Assembly: GCA_905221605.1 (NCBI GenBank)
Contig: CAJNDS010002579.1
Location: 914,734-978,733 of the forward strand
Direction: 5' to 3'
Length of the DNA stretch: 64,000 bases
Source: Symbiodinium natans
Lineage: Eukaryota > Sar > Dinophyceae > Suessiales > Symbiodiniaceae
The notes under the pieces were generated by a model that was not told the origin of the DNA, ran no database searches, and was given only the letters and a program-made list of their open reading frames with translations. How positions within the stretch are numbered: the stretch's first letter is position 1; every line of letters begins with the position of its first letter. The position numbers and the translations under genes were made by a program. This document shows, in pieces, positions 49,793 to 62,100 of this stretch.

Positions 49793-50497
49793 TATCGCGG
49801 CTCGATTTGGCCAAATTTTGCCGGGCAGCCTGCGGGCAAAATTTGGCCAAATCGGGCTGCTCTTCGTATGCCTGAAAATGCGCGGCCTCAATTTGGCCAA
49901 ATTTTTTGCCGCGAGCTGCCCGGCAAAATGGGCCAATCGATCCGCGATTCTCAGGCGCGTACGAACGAGCAGCCCGTTTGGCCCAATTTTGCCCGCAGGA
50001 CTTCCCGGCAAAATTGGCCAAACCGATCCCGCGATAGTTTTCAAATATTTCGGGCCTTCCATAAAGGCGCGGCTTCGATTTGGCAGATTTTTGCCGAACA
50101 GTCTGCTGGCAAAATTTGCCAAATCGGCTGCTCTTCGAACGCGATGAGAAATGCGCGGCTCGATTTGGCCAAATTTTGCCGGGCAGCCTCCGGGCAAAAT
50201 TTGGCCAAATCGAGCCGCGCCTTTCTGAAGGCCCGAAATTTTTAAACTATCGCGGCTCGATTTGGCCAAATTTTGCCGGGCAGCTTCCGGGCAAAATTTT
50301 GCCAAATCGGGCTGCCCTTCGTATGCGATGAGAAATGCGTGGCTCGATTTGGCCAAATTTTGCCCGGAGGCTGCCCGGCAAAATTTGGCCAAATCGAGCC
50401 GCGATAGTTTAAATAATTTCGGGCCTCCAGAAAGGCGCGGCTCGATTTGGCCAAATTTTGCCGGGCAGCCTCCGGGCAAAATTTGGCCAAATCGAGC
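49793..50497. repeat. Copy B: hairpin array (partly eroded)
   Basis: The segment 49875-50140 has many single-base insertions and deletions that break the arms; the outer hairpins are intact. Confidence 0.9.
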
Positions 50498-51366
50498 TGG
50501 GGGGGTGGGGTCTGGGGAATCCCCCCCATTTGGAAAAAAATGAATTAATTGAATTAATTGAATTAATTGAATTAATTGAATTAATTCAATTAATTACATT
50601 AATTCAATTAATTCCACCACCCCTTTGGAAATAAATGAATTAATTGAATTAATTGAATTAGTTGAATTAATTGAATTAATTGAATTAATTGAATTAATTG
50701 AATTAATTGAATTAATTCAATTAATTCAATTAATTCATTTATATCCAAAGGGGGGGGGAGGGGTGGGGGCTGGGGAATCCCCCCCATTTGGAAATAAATG
50801 AATTAATTGAATTAATTGAATTAATCGAAATAATTCAACTAATTCAATTAATTCAATTAATTCATTTATTTCCAAAGGGGAGGTGGAATTAATTGAATTA
50901 ATTGAATTAATTCCAATTAATTCAATTAATTCAATTAATTCAATTAGTCATTAATTCAATTATTCATTTTTCCAAAGTGGGGGGTTGCATTAGTTCAATT
51001 ATTCATGTAATTCAATTAAAGTCACTAATTCAATTAATTCCAACCCCCCCCTTTGTAAATAAAAAAACATGAATTAATTGAATTATTGATTAATTCTTTA
51101 AATTCCCGGGGGAAAAGTGGAAATTAAGGATTTAATGAATTAAATTCTGTCTGTGCAACCCTACAGGACTAAATAGGTCTATTATGGAACATGCTCCTTG
51201 TGAATAAGTATACGTTTTGGGGCCTGGTTTCCTCTTGTAAATACGATTCCCGCTTTCCACATAGACCCTATGTAAGCTTGCACACCCCCCCACCCCCCCC
51301 ACCCCCCCCAACCCCCCACCGCCGCCCCCCCCCCCCCCCACCCCCCCCCCCCCCCCCCCCACCCCC
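50498..51366. repeat. Copy B: second fold-back region and poly-C junction
   Basis: Fold-back modules to about 51120, then a unique 120-bp tail (GTGAATAAGTATACGTTTTG) and a poly-C tract at 51284-51366. Confidence 0.85.
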
Positions 51367-51379
51367 GTGGGTGGCTTAA

Positions 51380-54097
51380 ATAGGGTCTATTTGGAAGCTG
51401 GGACTCGGGTTTTCTTATAGCCATACACGTTTCCGCGAGGGTACGCTGCTGTCACGTCAGTCGTACTATGGAGGCCTCAGGAACAAGAACCAGGTAGTTC
51501 CTCTTTTCTCTTCTCTTTTTCTCCTCAATCCTAAAGTCGAAGGCTCTCGTGAGGAGAAGAGAAGGGAGAGAAGGAGGGAAAGATAAGAGGAACACGATTT
51601 TCATGGGAAGAGCCAAGAAAAGAATAGAAGAGAGATAAAACAAGGCGCAAAGAAGATGGTACTCTTCTTTATCTATCCTCTCTCCCTTATCTCTCCGTTC
51701 CCTCTGTCTTTTCGAAATGAGAAAAACAAAAAGAAAGATGAAAAGAAGAAGGGTTAGGAAAAGAGCCGAAGAGATAGGCCGAAAAAGAGGGGTATGGTGA
51801 AGTACGGCAAAGGTCCACGCACAAGGAGTCACCTTCTGCTTACCCTTCCACTGCTTGATTTTACAAGCTCCTTTCTTGTGTTTTATCAGTTAAAATTAAA
51901 AGGAAACAGAAGGAGAGAAGGGAAAGGGAAGTGAGAGAGGAGAGACAACAAGGAGGCCATTTTAATTTCCTGTGAGTTATCAAAAGGAATGCAATATTAT
52001 GGGAAGAGCAATGGAAAAAAAGAGTGGAAGAGAAAAAAAGACAGGAGAGGGAGGTGCAAAAATAAGGCAAAGAGAAGATGGTGCCGTTTTCATCTCACCT
52101 CTCGTTCTTATCTTCCTCTTCTCTGGTTCTTTTCCCTGTGAAATAAAAAAAACAAAAGGAAGGACAATGAACATATAAAGGAACCCGTTTTCGTTTTCCG
52201 TTTGGGCACAAGGAAAAAAAACAGAGGCGATAGGGCGAGAGGAGGGGTTTGCTGAAGCATGGGGAGGGTGTACGGGCAAGGGGCCAACTCCGCCCACTTC
52301 CCCCATCCATTGAAAGAGGAAAAGGAACAGGGCCTCCATTCCCCTCTTATTCTTCCTTTCTTGCGTTTTTGTCGTTTAGAAGGGAACAGGAGAAGAGGAG
52401 GGAGAGAGAAGGAGAGAGGAGACATAAAAAGGGTTGCATTTTTAATGGGAAGAGCAAAGAAAAGACCAGAAGAGAGATGATGGGAGAAGAGGGGGAGACA
52501 AAACAAGGCGCACAGAAAATGGGCAGATAAGAAGAGAGGAAAGGGAATGACCAAGTACAATGAGGAGTTCTTCAATTTCCCTCCCTATCTCTTATGTTAC
52601 TTTTCCTTCTTGTGGGGTGTCCCTTTTTCTCTTGAAGATGCAGAAAACGATTGAAAAGGACACCCGTTCCATCGCCCATATGTAGGGAAAGAGAGAGAAT
52701 CATGAGCATCAGCTGGGCTTGCTGCCAATCCAACATGGGCGTCCCTTTTAATCGCATTCTGTGTCCTTTTTTCTCGCTTGAAGATGCAGAAAACGATCCA
52801 AAAGCACATCTGTTGGAGGAAGAGAGAAGGAGAGAGGAGAGATACCAAGGATTGCATATTTAATGGGAAGAGCAAGGAAGAGAATAGAAGACAGATGAAT
52901 AGAGAAGATGGCGCTCTTCTTTATCTATTCTCTCTCCCTTGTTTCTCCCTTCCCTCTTTCTTTTCGAAATGAGAAAAACAAAAAGGAAGAACTATGAGAA
53001 GGAGAAGAGTAAGGAAAGGAACAGAAGAGATAGGCCGAGAGGATGAATATGATGGAGTATTATGGAAAGGCTCACGCGCAAGGAGTCACCCTCTGCTTAC
53101 CTTTTCACTGCTTTATCATATGAGTTCCTTTCTTGTGTTTTATCAGTTAAAAGGAAGCGGAAGAAGAGAAGGGAAAGGGAAGTGAGAGAGGAAAGATAAC
53201 AAGGATGCTATGTTTCCCGAAGCGTGCTGCAAGGAATAGAAGAGACAGGAAGCAAGGAGACGGAATCACAAAATAAGGCGCAAAGCTGTACATATCATCT
53301 CTCCCTTGTCTCTCCCTATTCCCTTTCGAACTAGAAAAAACCATTCTTGCTTTTCACAGATAGGTTCCCTCTCTCCTCTTCAGGAAATCCCCTTTCCCTT
53401 ATGTTGCTTTTTGAAGCGAATAAGAAAAATAGCAGATAAGAAGAGAGGAAAGGGTCAATTTCCCTCCCTATCTCTTATGTTGCTTTTCCTTCTTGTGGGG
53501 TGTCCCTGTTTCTCTTGAAGATGCAGAAACCGATTGAAAAGGACACCCGTTCCATCGCCCATGTGTAGGGAAAGAGAGAGAATCATGAGCATCAGCTGGG
53601 CTTGCTGCCAATCCAACATGGGCGTCCCTTTTAATCGCAGTCTGTGTCCTTTTTTATCGCTTGAAGATGCAGAAAACGATCCAAAAGCACATCTGTTGGA
53701 GGAAGAGAGAAGGAGAGAGAAGAGATACCAAGGATTGCATATTTAATGGGAAGAGCAAGGAAGAGAATAGAAGACAGATGAATAGAGAAGAGGGAGAGAC
53801 AAAACAAGGCGCAGAGAAGATGGCACTCTTCTTTATCTATTCTCTCTCCCTTGTCTCTCCCTTCCCTCTTTCTTTTCGAAATGAGAAAAACAAAAAGGAA
53901 GAACTATGAGAAGGAGAAGAGTAAGGAAAGGAACAGAAGAGATAGGCCGAGAGGATGAATATGATGGAGTATTATGGAAAGGCTCACGCGCAAGGAGTCA
54001 CCCTCTGCTTACCTTTGCACTGCTTTATCATATGAGTTCCTTTCTTGTGTTTTATCAGCAGAAGAGAAGGGAAAAGCAAAATTGAGCCCAACATTTT
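51380..54097. repeat. Copy C: GA/TC block
   Basis: 2.7 kb, nearly identical to copies A and D. Confidence 0.9.
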
Positions 54098-56270
54098 AGG
54101 ACCAGGGCTTGCGATCTGACTCTTTGGAGCAAAAATCGATTCCAAAATCTTAGGGACCAGGGCTTGCGATGTTACTCTTTGGAGCAAGAAATGAGCCCAC
54201 AATCTTAAAGACCGGGGCTTGCGATTTCACCTTTTGGAGCAAATACTGGGCCCAAAATCTTAGGGACCAGGGCTTGCAATTTGACTCCGTGGAGCACAAA
54301 ACGACCCCGAAATCTTAGGGACCAGGGCTTGCGATTTGACTCTGTGGAGCACAAATCGACCCCGACAACTTAGGGACCAGGGCTTGCGATTTGACTCTTT
54401 GGAGCAAAAATCGACCCCAAAATCTAAGGGACCAGGGCTTGCGATTTTACTCTTTGGCGCAAAAACTGGGCCCCAAATCTTAGGGACCAGGGCTTGCGAT
54501 GTCACTCTTTGGAGCAAAAATGAACCCAAAGTCTTAGGGACCAGGGCTTGCGATTTGACTCTTTGGAGCAAAAACCGTGCCCAAAATCTTAGGGAGCAGG
54601 GTTTGCGATTTGACTCTTTGGAGCAAAAACTGGGCCCCAAATCTTAGGGACCAGGGCTTGCGGTTTGACTCTTTGGAGCAAAAATTGAACCCAAAATCTT
54701 AGGGACCAGGGTTTGCGATTTGACTCTTTGAACCAAAAACTGGGCCCAAAATCTTAGGGACAAGGGCTTGCGATGTCACTCTTTGGAGCAAAAAATGAAC
54801 CCAAAATCTTAGGGACCAGGGCTTGCGATTTGACTCTTTGGAGCAAAAACTGGGCCCCAAATCTTAGGGAGCAGGGCTTGCGATTTGACTCTTTGGAGCA
54901 AAAATTGAACCCAAAATCTTAGGGACCAGGGCTTGCGATTTGACTCTTCGGAGCAAAAACTGGGCCCAAGATCTTAGGGACCAGGGCTTGCGATGTCACT
55001 CTTTGGAGCAAAAAACGAACCCAAAATCTTAAGGACCAGGGCTTGCGATGTCACTCTTTGGAGCAAAAATTGAACCCCAAATCTTAGGGACCAGGACTTG
55101 CGATGTCACTCTTTGGAGCAAAAACTGGGCCCCAAATCTTAGGGACCAGGGCTTGCGATTTTACTCTTTGGAGCAAAAACTGGGCCCAAAATCTTAGGGA
55201 CCAGGGCTTGCGATGTTACTCTTTGGAGCAAAAACTGAGCCCAAAATCTTAGGGACCAGGGCTTGCGATGTCACTCTTTGGAGCAAAAATTGAACCCAAA
55301 ATCTTAGGGACCAGGACTTGCGATGTCACTCTTTGGAGCAAAAACTGGGCCCCCAATCTTAGGGACCAGAGCTTGCGATGTCACTCTTTGGAGCAAAAAT
55401 TGAACCCAAAATCTTAGGGACCAGGGCTTGCGAATTGACTCTTCGGAGCAAAAACTGGGCCCCAAATCTTAGGGACCAGGGCTTGCGATGTTACTCTTTG
55501 GAGCAAAGATTGAACCCAAAATCTTAGGGACCAGGGCTTGCGATTTGACCCTTTGGAGCAAAAACTGGGCCCAAAATCTTAGGGGCCAGGGCTTGCGATT
55601 TGACTCTTTGGAGCAACTGGGCCCCAGATCTTAGGGACCAGGGCTTGCGATGTCACTCTTTTGGGCAAGAAATGAACCCAAAATCTTAGGGACCAGGGCT
55701 TGCGATTTGACTCTTTGGAGCAAAAACTGTGCCCCAAATCTTAGGGACCAGGGCTTGCGATTTGACTCTTTGGAGCAACTGGGCCCAAGATCTTAGGGAC
55801 CAGGGCTTGCGATGTCACTCATTTGGGCAAGAAATGAGCCCAAAATCTTAGGGAGCAGGGCTTGCGATTTGACTCTTTGGAGCAAAAACTGTGCCCCAAA
55901 TCTTAGGGACCAGGGCTTGCGGTTTGACTCTGTGGAGCAAAAATTGAACCCGAAATCTTCGGGACCAGGGCTTGCGATTTGACTCTTCGGAGAAAGAAAT
56001 GAGCCCAAAATCTTAAGGACCAGGGCTTGCTTTGGAGCAAAAAACTGAGTCCAAAATCTTAGGGACCAGGGCTTGCGATTTGACTCTTTGGAGCAAAAAC
56101 TGGGCCCCAAATAATAGGGACCAGGGCTTGCGATGTTACTCTTTGGGGCAAGAAATGAGCTCAAAATCTTCGGGACCAGGGCTTGCGATGCTACTCTTTG
56201 GGGCAAGAAATGAGCTCAAAATCTTAGGGACCAGGGCTTGCGATGTCACTTTTTGGAGCAAAAACTGTGC
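54098..56270. repeat. Copy C: 55-bp satellite
   Basis: About 40 monomers. Confidence 0.95.
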
Positions 56271-56638
56271 CCTAGTATTGGGGGGAGGAGGGCTCGTGAT
56301 TTAGTATTGGGAGGAGGGCCGGGCTCGTAAATTAGTATTGGGGGGAGGCCCGGCTCGTGATTTAGTATTGCGGGAGGCCCGGGCTCGTGATTTAGTATTG
56401 GGGGGAGGCCCGGGCTCGTGATTTAGTATTTGGGGGGAGGCCCGGCCTCGTAATTTGGAGGCCCGGGCTCGTGATTTAGCCCGGGCTCGTGATTTAGAAT
56501 TGGGGGGAGGCCCGGGCTCGTGATTTAGTATTGCGGGAAGGCCCGGGCTCGTAATTTAGTATTGGGGGGAGGCCCGGGCTCGTGATTTAGTATTGGGGGG
56601 AGGCCCGGGCTCGAGGTTTAGTATTGGGGGGAGGAGGA
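56271..56638. repeat. Copy C: 31-bp GC-rich satellite
   Basis: About 12 units. Confidence 0.95.
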
Positions 56639-57571
56639 TGCCCCAGCCCCCACCCCCCATTTGGAAATAAATGAATTACTTGAATTAATTAAAATAATTG
56701 AATTAATTCAATTAATTCAATTAATTGATTTATTTCCAAAGGGGAGGTGGAATTAATTTAATTAATTGAATTAGTTCAATTATTTCAATTAATTCAAGTA
56801 ATTCATTTATTTCCAAATGGGGAGGATTCCCCAGCCCCCACCCCCCCCCCTTTGGAAATGAATGAATTAATTCAATTAATTGAATTAATTGAATTAATTC
56901 AATTAATTCAACTAATTCAATTAATTGATTTATTTCCAAAGGGGAGGTGGAATTAATTGAGTTAATTGAATTAATTCAATTATTTCAATTAATTCAATTA
57001 ATTCATTTATTTCCAAATGGGGGGGATTCCCCAGCCCCCACCCCCCCCCCCCTTTGGAAATAAATGAATTAATTGAATTAATTGAAATAATTGAATTAAT
57101 TGAATTAATTGAATTTCAATTAATTCAATTAATTCATTTATTTCCAAAGGGGAGGTGGAATAAATTGAATTAGTTGAATTAATTCAATTATTTCAATTAA
57201 TTCAATTAATTCAATTAATTCATTTATTTCCAAAGGGGGGGGAGGGGCGGGGGCTGGGGAATCCCCCCATTTGGAAATAATTGAATTAATTGAATTAATT
57301 GAATTAATTGAATCAATTCAATTAATTCAATTAATTCAATTAATTCAATTAATTCAATTAATTCAATTAATTCAATTAATTCAATTAATTCAATTAATTC
57401 AATTAATTCAATTAATTCCACCCCCCCCCTTTGGAAATAAATGAATTAATTGAATTAATTGAATGAATTCAATTAATTCAATTAATTCATTTATTTCCAA
57501 AGGGGGGGGGTGGGGGCTGGGGAATCCCCCCCATTTGGAAATGAATGAACTAATTGAACGAAATTATTTAA
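56639..57571. repeat. Copy C: AATTAATT fold-back modules
   Basis: Six or so modules separated by C-rich/G-rich spacers. Confidence 0.92.
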
Positions 57572-58279
57572 ACTATCGCGGCTCGATTTGGCCAAATTTT
57601 GACGGGCAGCCTGCGGGCAAAATTTGGCCAAATCGGGCTGCTCTTCGTATGCCATGAGAAATGCGCGGCTCGATTTGGCCAAATTTTGCCCGGAGGCTGC
57701 CCGGCAAAATTTGGCCAAACCGAGCCGCGCATTTCTCAGCGCGTACGACGAGCAGCCCGATTTGGCCAAATTTTGCCCGCAGACTTCCCGGCAAAATTTG
57801 GCCAAACCGAGCCGCGATAGTTTAAATAATTTCGGGCCTCCAGAAAGGCGCGGCTCGATTTGGCCAGATTTTGCCGAACAGTCTGCGGGCAAAATTTGGC
57901 CAAATCGGGCTGCTCGTCGAACGCGATGAGAAATGCGCGGCTCGATTTGGCCAAATTTTGCCGGGCAGCCTCCGGGCAAAATTTGGCCAAATCGAGCCGC
58001 GCCTTTCTGAAGGCCCGAAGTTTTTAAACTATCGCGGCTCGATCTGGCCAAATTTTGCCGGGCAGCTTCCGGGCAAAATTTGGCCAAATCGGGCTGCCCT
58101 TCGTATGCGATGAGAAATGCGTGGCTCGATTTGGCCAAATTTTGCCCGGAGGCTGCCCGGCAAAATTTGGCCAAATCGAGCCGCGATAGTTTAAATAATT
58201 TCGGGCCTCCAGAAAGGCGCGGCTCGATTTGGCCAAATTTTGCCGGGCAGCCTCCGGGCAAAATTTGGCCAAATCGAGC
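57572..58279. repeat. Copy C: perfect-hairpin array
   Basis: Best hairpin: arms 57935-57962 and 57975-58002, 28 of 28 complementary, loop of 12 nt. Confidence 0.95.
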
Positions 58280-58950
58280 TGGGGGGGTGGGCTCTGGGGA
58301 ATCCCCCCCATTTGGAAATAAATGAATTAATTGAATTAATTGAATGAATTGAATTAATTGAATTAATTCAATTAACTAAATTAATTCAATTAATTCCACC
58401 CCCCCTTTGGAAATAAATGAATTAATTGAATTAAATGAATTAATTGAATTAATTGAATTAATTGAATTAATTGAATTAATTGAATTAATTGAATTAATTG
58501 AATTAATTCAATTAATTCAATTAATTCAATTAATTCCAAAGGGGGGGGAGGGGGGGGGCTGGGGAATCCCCCCCATTTCGGAAATAAATGAATTAATTGA
58601 ATCAATTGAATCAATCGAAATAATTCAACTAATTCAATTAATTCAATTAATTCATTTATTTCCAAAGGGGAGGTGGAATTAATTGAATTAGTTGAATTAA
58701 TTCCAATTAATTCAATTAATTCAATTAATTTAATTAATTCAATTAATTCATTTATTTCCAAAGGGGGGGGTTCAATTAATTCAAGTAATTCAATTAATTC
58801 AATTAATTCAATTAATTCAATTAATTCAACTAATTCAATTAATCCCACCCCCCCCTTTGGAAATAAATGAATTAATTGAATTAATTCATTAATGAATTAA
58901 TTGATTAAATTCATTAAATTCCAGGGGGAAAGTGGAAATTAAGGAATTTA
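58280..58950. repeat. Copy C: second fold-back region
   Basis: Fold-back modules, the last ones decaying into ATTAATGAATTAATTGATTA. Confidence 0.9.
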
Positions 58951-59180
58951 ATGAATTAAATTCTGTCTGTGCAACCCTACAGGACCTAAAATAGGGTCTA
59001 TTTGGAACATGGCTCTTGTGAATAAGTATACGTTTTTGGGCCTGTTTTCCTCTTGTAAATACGATTCCCAGCTTCCAAATAGACCCTATTTAAGCTGCAC
59101 ACCAACCCCACCACCCCCAACCCCCCCCCACCCCCCCCCACCCCCCCCACCCCCCCCACCCCCCCCACCCCCCCACCCCC
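58951..59180. repeat. Copy C: junction with inverted motif and poly-C
   Basis: AAATAGGGTCTATTTGGAA at 58990 pairs with TTCCAAATAGACCCTATTT at 59076. The latter also pairs with the start of copy D at 59190. A C-rich tract lies at 59100-59180. Confidence 0.85.
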
Positions 59181-62100
59181 GTGGGTGGCTTAAATAGGGT
59201 CTATTTGGAAGCTGGGACTCGGGTTTTCTTATAGCCATACACGTTTCCACGAGGGTACGCTGCTGTCACGTCAGTCGTACTATGGAGACCTCAGGAACAA
59301 GAACCAGGTAGTTCCTCTTTTCTCTTCTCTTTTTCTCCTCAATCCTAAAGTCGAAGGCTCTCGTGAGGAGAAGAGAAGGGAGAGAAGGAGGGAAAGATAA
59401 GAGGAACACGATTTTCATGGGAAGAGCCAAGAAAAGAATAGAAGAGAGATAAAACAAGGCGCAAAGAAGATGGTACTCTTCTTTATCTATCCTCTCTCCC
59501 TTATCTCTCCGTTCCCTCTGTCTTTTCGAAATGAGAAAAACAAAAAGAAAGATGAAAAGAAGAAGGGTTAGGAAAAGAGCCGAAGAGATAGGCAGAAAAG
59601 AGGGGTATGGTGAAGTACGGCAAAGGTCCACGCACAAGGAGTCACCTTCTGCTTACCCTTCCACTGCTTGATTTTACAAGCTCCTTTCTTGTGTTTTATC
59701 AGTTAAAATTAAAAGGAAACAGAAGGAGAGAAGGGAAAGGGAAGTGAGAGAGGAGAGACAACAAGGAGGCCATTTTAATTTCCTGTGAGTTATCAAAAGG
59801 AATGCAATATTATGGGAAGAGCAATGGAAAAAAAGAGTGGAAGAGAAATTAAGACAGGAGAGGGAGGTGCAAAAATAAGGCAAAGAGAAGATGGTGCCGT
59901 TTTCATCTCACCTCTCGTTCTTATCTTCCTCTTCTCTGGTTCTTTTCCCTGTGAAATAAAAAACAAAAGGAAGGACAATGAACATATAAAGGAACCCGTT
60001 TTCGTTTTCCGTTTGGGCACAAGGAAAAAAAACAGAGGCGATAGGGCGAGAGGAGGGGTTTGCTGAAGCATGGGGAGGGTGTACGGGCAAGGGGCCAACT
60101 ACGCCCACTTCCCCCATCCATTGAAAGAGGAAAAGGAACAGGGCCTCCATTCCCCTCTTATTCTTCCTTTCTTGCGTTTTTGTCGTTTAGAAGGGAACAG
60201 GAGAAGAGGAGGGAGAGAGAAGGAGAGAGGAGACATAAAAAGGGTTGCATTTTAATGGGAAGAGCAAAGAAAAGACCAGAAGAGAGATGATGGGAGAAGA
60301 GGGGGAGACAAAACAAGGCGCACAGAAAATGGGCAGATAAGAAGAGAGGAAAGGGAATGACCAAGTACAATGAGGAGTTCTTCAATTTACCTCCCTATCT
60401 CTTATGTTACTTTTCCTTCTTGTGGGGTGTCCCTTTTTCTCTTGAAGATGCAGAAAACGATTGAAAAGGACACCCGTTCCATCGCCCATATGTAGGGAAA
60501 AAGAGAGAGGATCATGAGCATCAGCTGGGCTTGCTGCCAATCCAACATGGGCGTCCCTTTTAATCGCATTCTGTGTCCTTTTTTCTCGCTTGAAGATGCA
60601 GAAAACGATCCAAAAGCACATCTGTTGGAGGAAGAGAGAAGGAGAGAGGAGAGATACCAAGGATTGCATATTTAATGGGAAGAGCAAGGAAGAGAATAGA
60701 AGACAGATGAATAGAGAAGATGGCGCTCTTCTTTATCTATTCTCTCTCCCTTGTTTCTCCCTTCCCTCTTTCTTTTCGAAATGAGAAAAACAAAAAGGAA
60801 GACTATGAGAAGGAGAAGAGTAAGGAAAGGAACAGAAGAGATAGGCCGAGAGGATGAATATGATGGAGTATTATGGAAAGGCTCACGCGCAAGGAGTCAC
60901 CCTCTGCTTACCTTTTCATTGCTTTATCATATGAGTTCCTTTCTTGTGTTTTATCAGTTAAAAGGAAGCGGAAGAAGAGAAGGGAAAGGGAAGTGAGAGA
61001 GGAAAGATAACAAGGATGCTATGTTTCCCGAAGCGTGCTGCAAGGAATAGAAGAGACAGGAAGCAAGGAGACGGGATCACAAAATAAGGCGCAAAGCTGT
61101 ACATATCATCTCTCCCTTGTCTCTCCCTATTCCCTTTCGAACTAGAAAAAACCATTCTTGCTTTTCACAGATAGGTTCCCTCTCTCCTCTTCAGCAAATC
61201 CCCTTTCCCTTATGTTGCTTTTTGAAGCGAATAAGAAAAATAGCAGATAAGAAGAGAGGAAAGGGTCAATTTCCCTCCCTATCTCTTATGTTGCTTTTCC
61301 TTCTTGTGGGGTGTCCCTGTTTCTCTTGAAGATGCAGAAAACGAGTGAAAAGGACACCCGTTCCATCGCCCATGTGTAGGGAAAGAGAGAGAATCATGAG
61401 CATCAGCTGGGCTTGCTTTGCTGCCAATCCAACATGGGCGTCCCTTTTAATCGCAGTCTGTGTCCTGTTTTCTCGCTTGAAGATGCAGAAAACGATCCAA
61501 AAGCACATCTGTTGGAGGAAGAGAGAACGAGAGAGGAGAGATACCAAGGATTGCATATTTAATGGGAAGAGCAAGGAAGAGAATAGAAGACAGATGAATA
61601 GAGAAGAGGGAGAGACAAAACAAGGCGCATAGAAGATGGCACTCTTCTTTATCTATTCTCTCTCCCTTGTTTCTCCCTTCCCTCTTTCTTTTCGAAATGA
61701 GAAAAACAAAAAGGAAGAACTATGAGAAGGAGGAGAGTAAGGAAAGGAACAGAAGAGATAGGCCGAGAGGATGAATATGATGGAGTATTATGGAAAGGCT
61801 CACGCGCAAGGAGTCACCCTCTGCTTACCTTTCCACTGCTTTATCATATGAGTTCCTTTCTTGTGTTTTATCAGCAGCAGAGAAGGGAAAAGCAAAAATT
61901 GAGCCCAACATTTTAGGACCAGGGCTTGCGATCTGACTCTTTGGAGCAAAAATCGATTCCAAAATCTTAGGGACCAGGGCTTGCGATGTTACTCTTTGGA
62001 GCAAGAAATGAGCCCAAAATCTTAAAAACCGGGGCTTGCGATTTCACCTTTTGGAGCAAATACTGGGCCCAAAATCTTGGGGACCAGGGCTTGCAATTTG

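Larger units (their letters stand above)
45147..51366. repeat. Higher-order tandem repeat, copy B (5' cut by gap)
   Basis: Begins at the point matching 53037 of copy C; otherwise complete, including the poly-C junction at its right end. Confidence 0.95.
51367..59180. repeat. Higher-order tandem repeat, copy C (complete 7,814-bp unit)
   Basis: The only full unit. Both boundaries are the phrase GTGGGTGGCTTAAATAGGGT, at 51367 and 59181. Confidence 0.97.
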
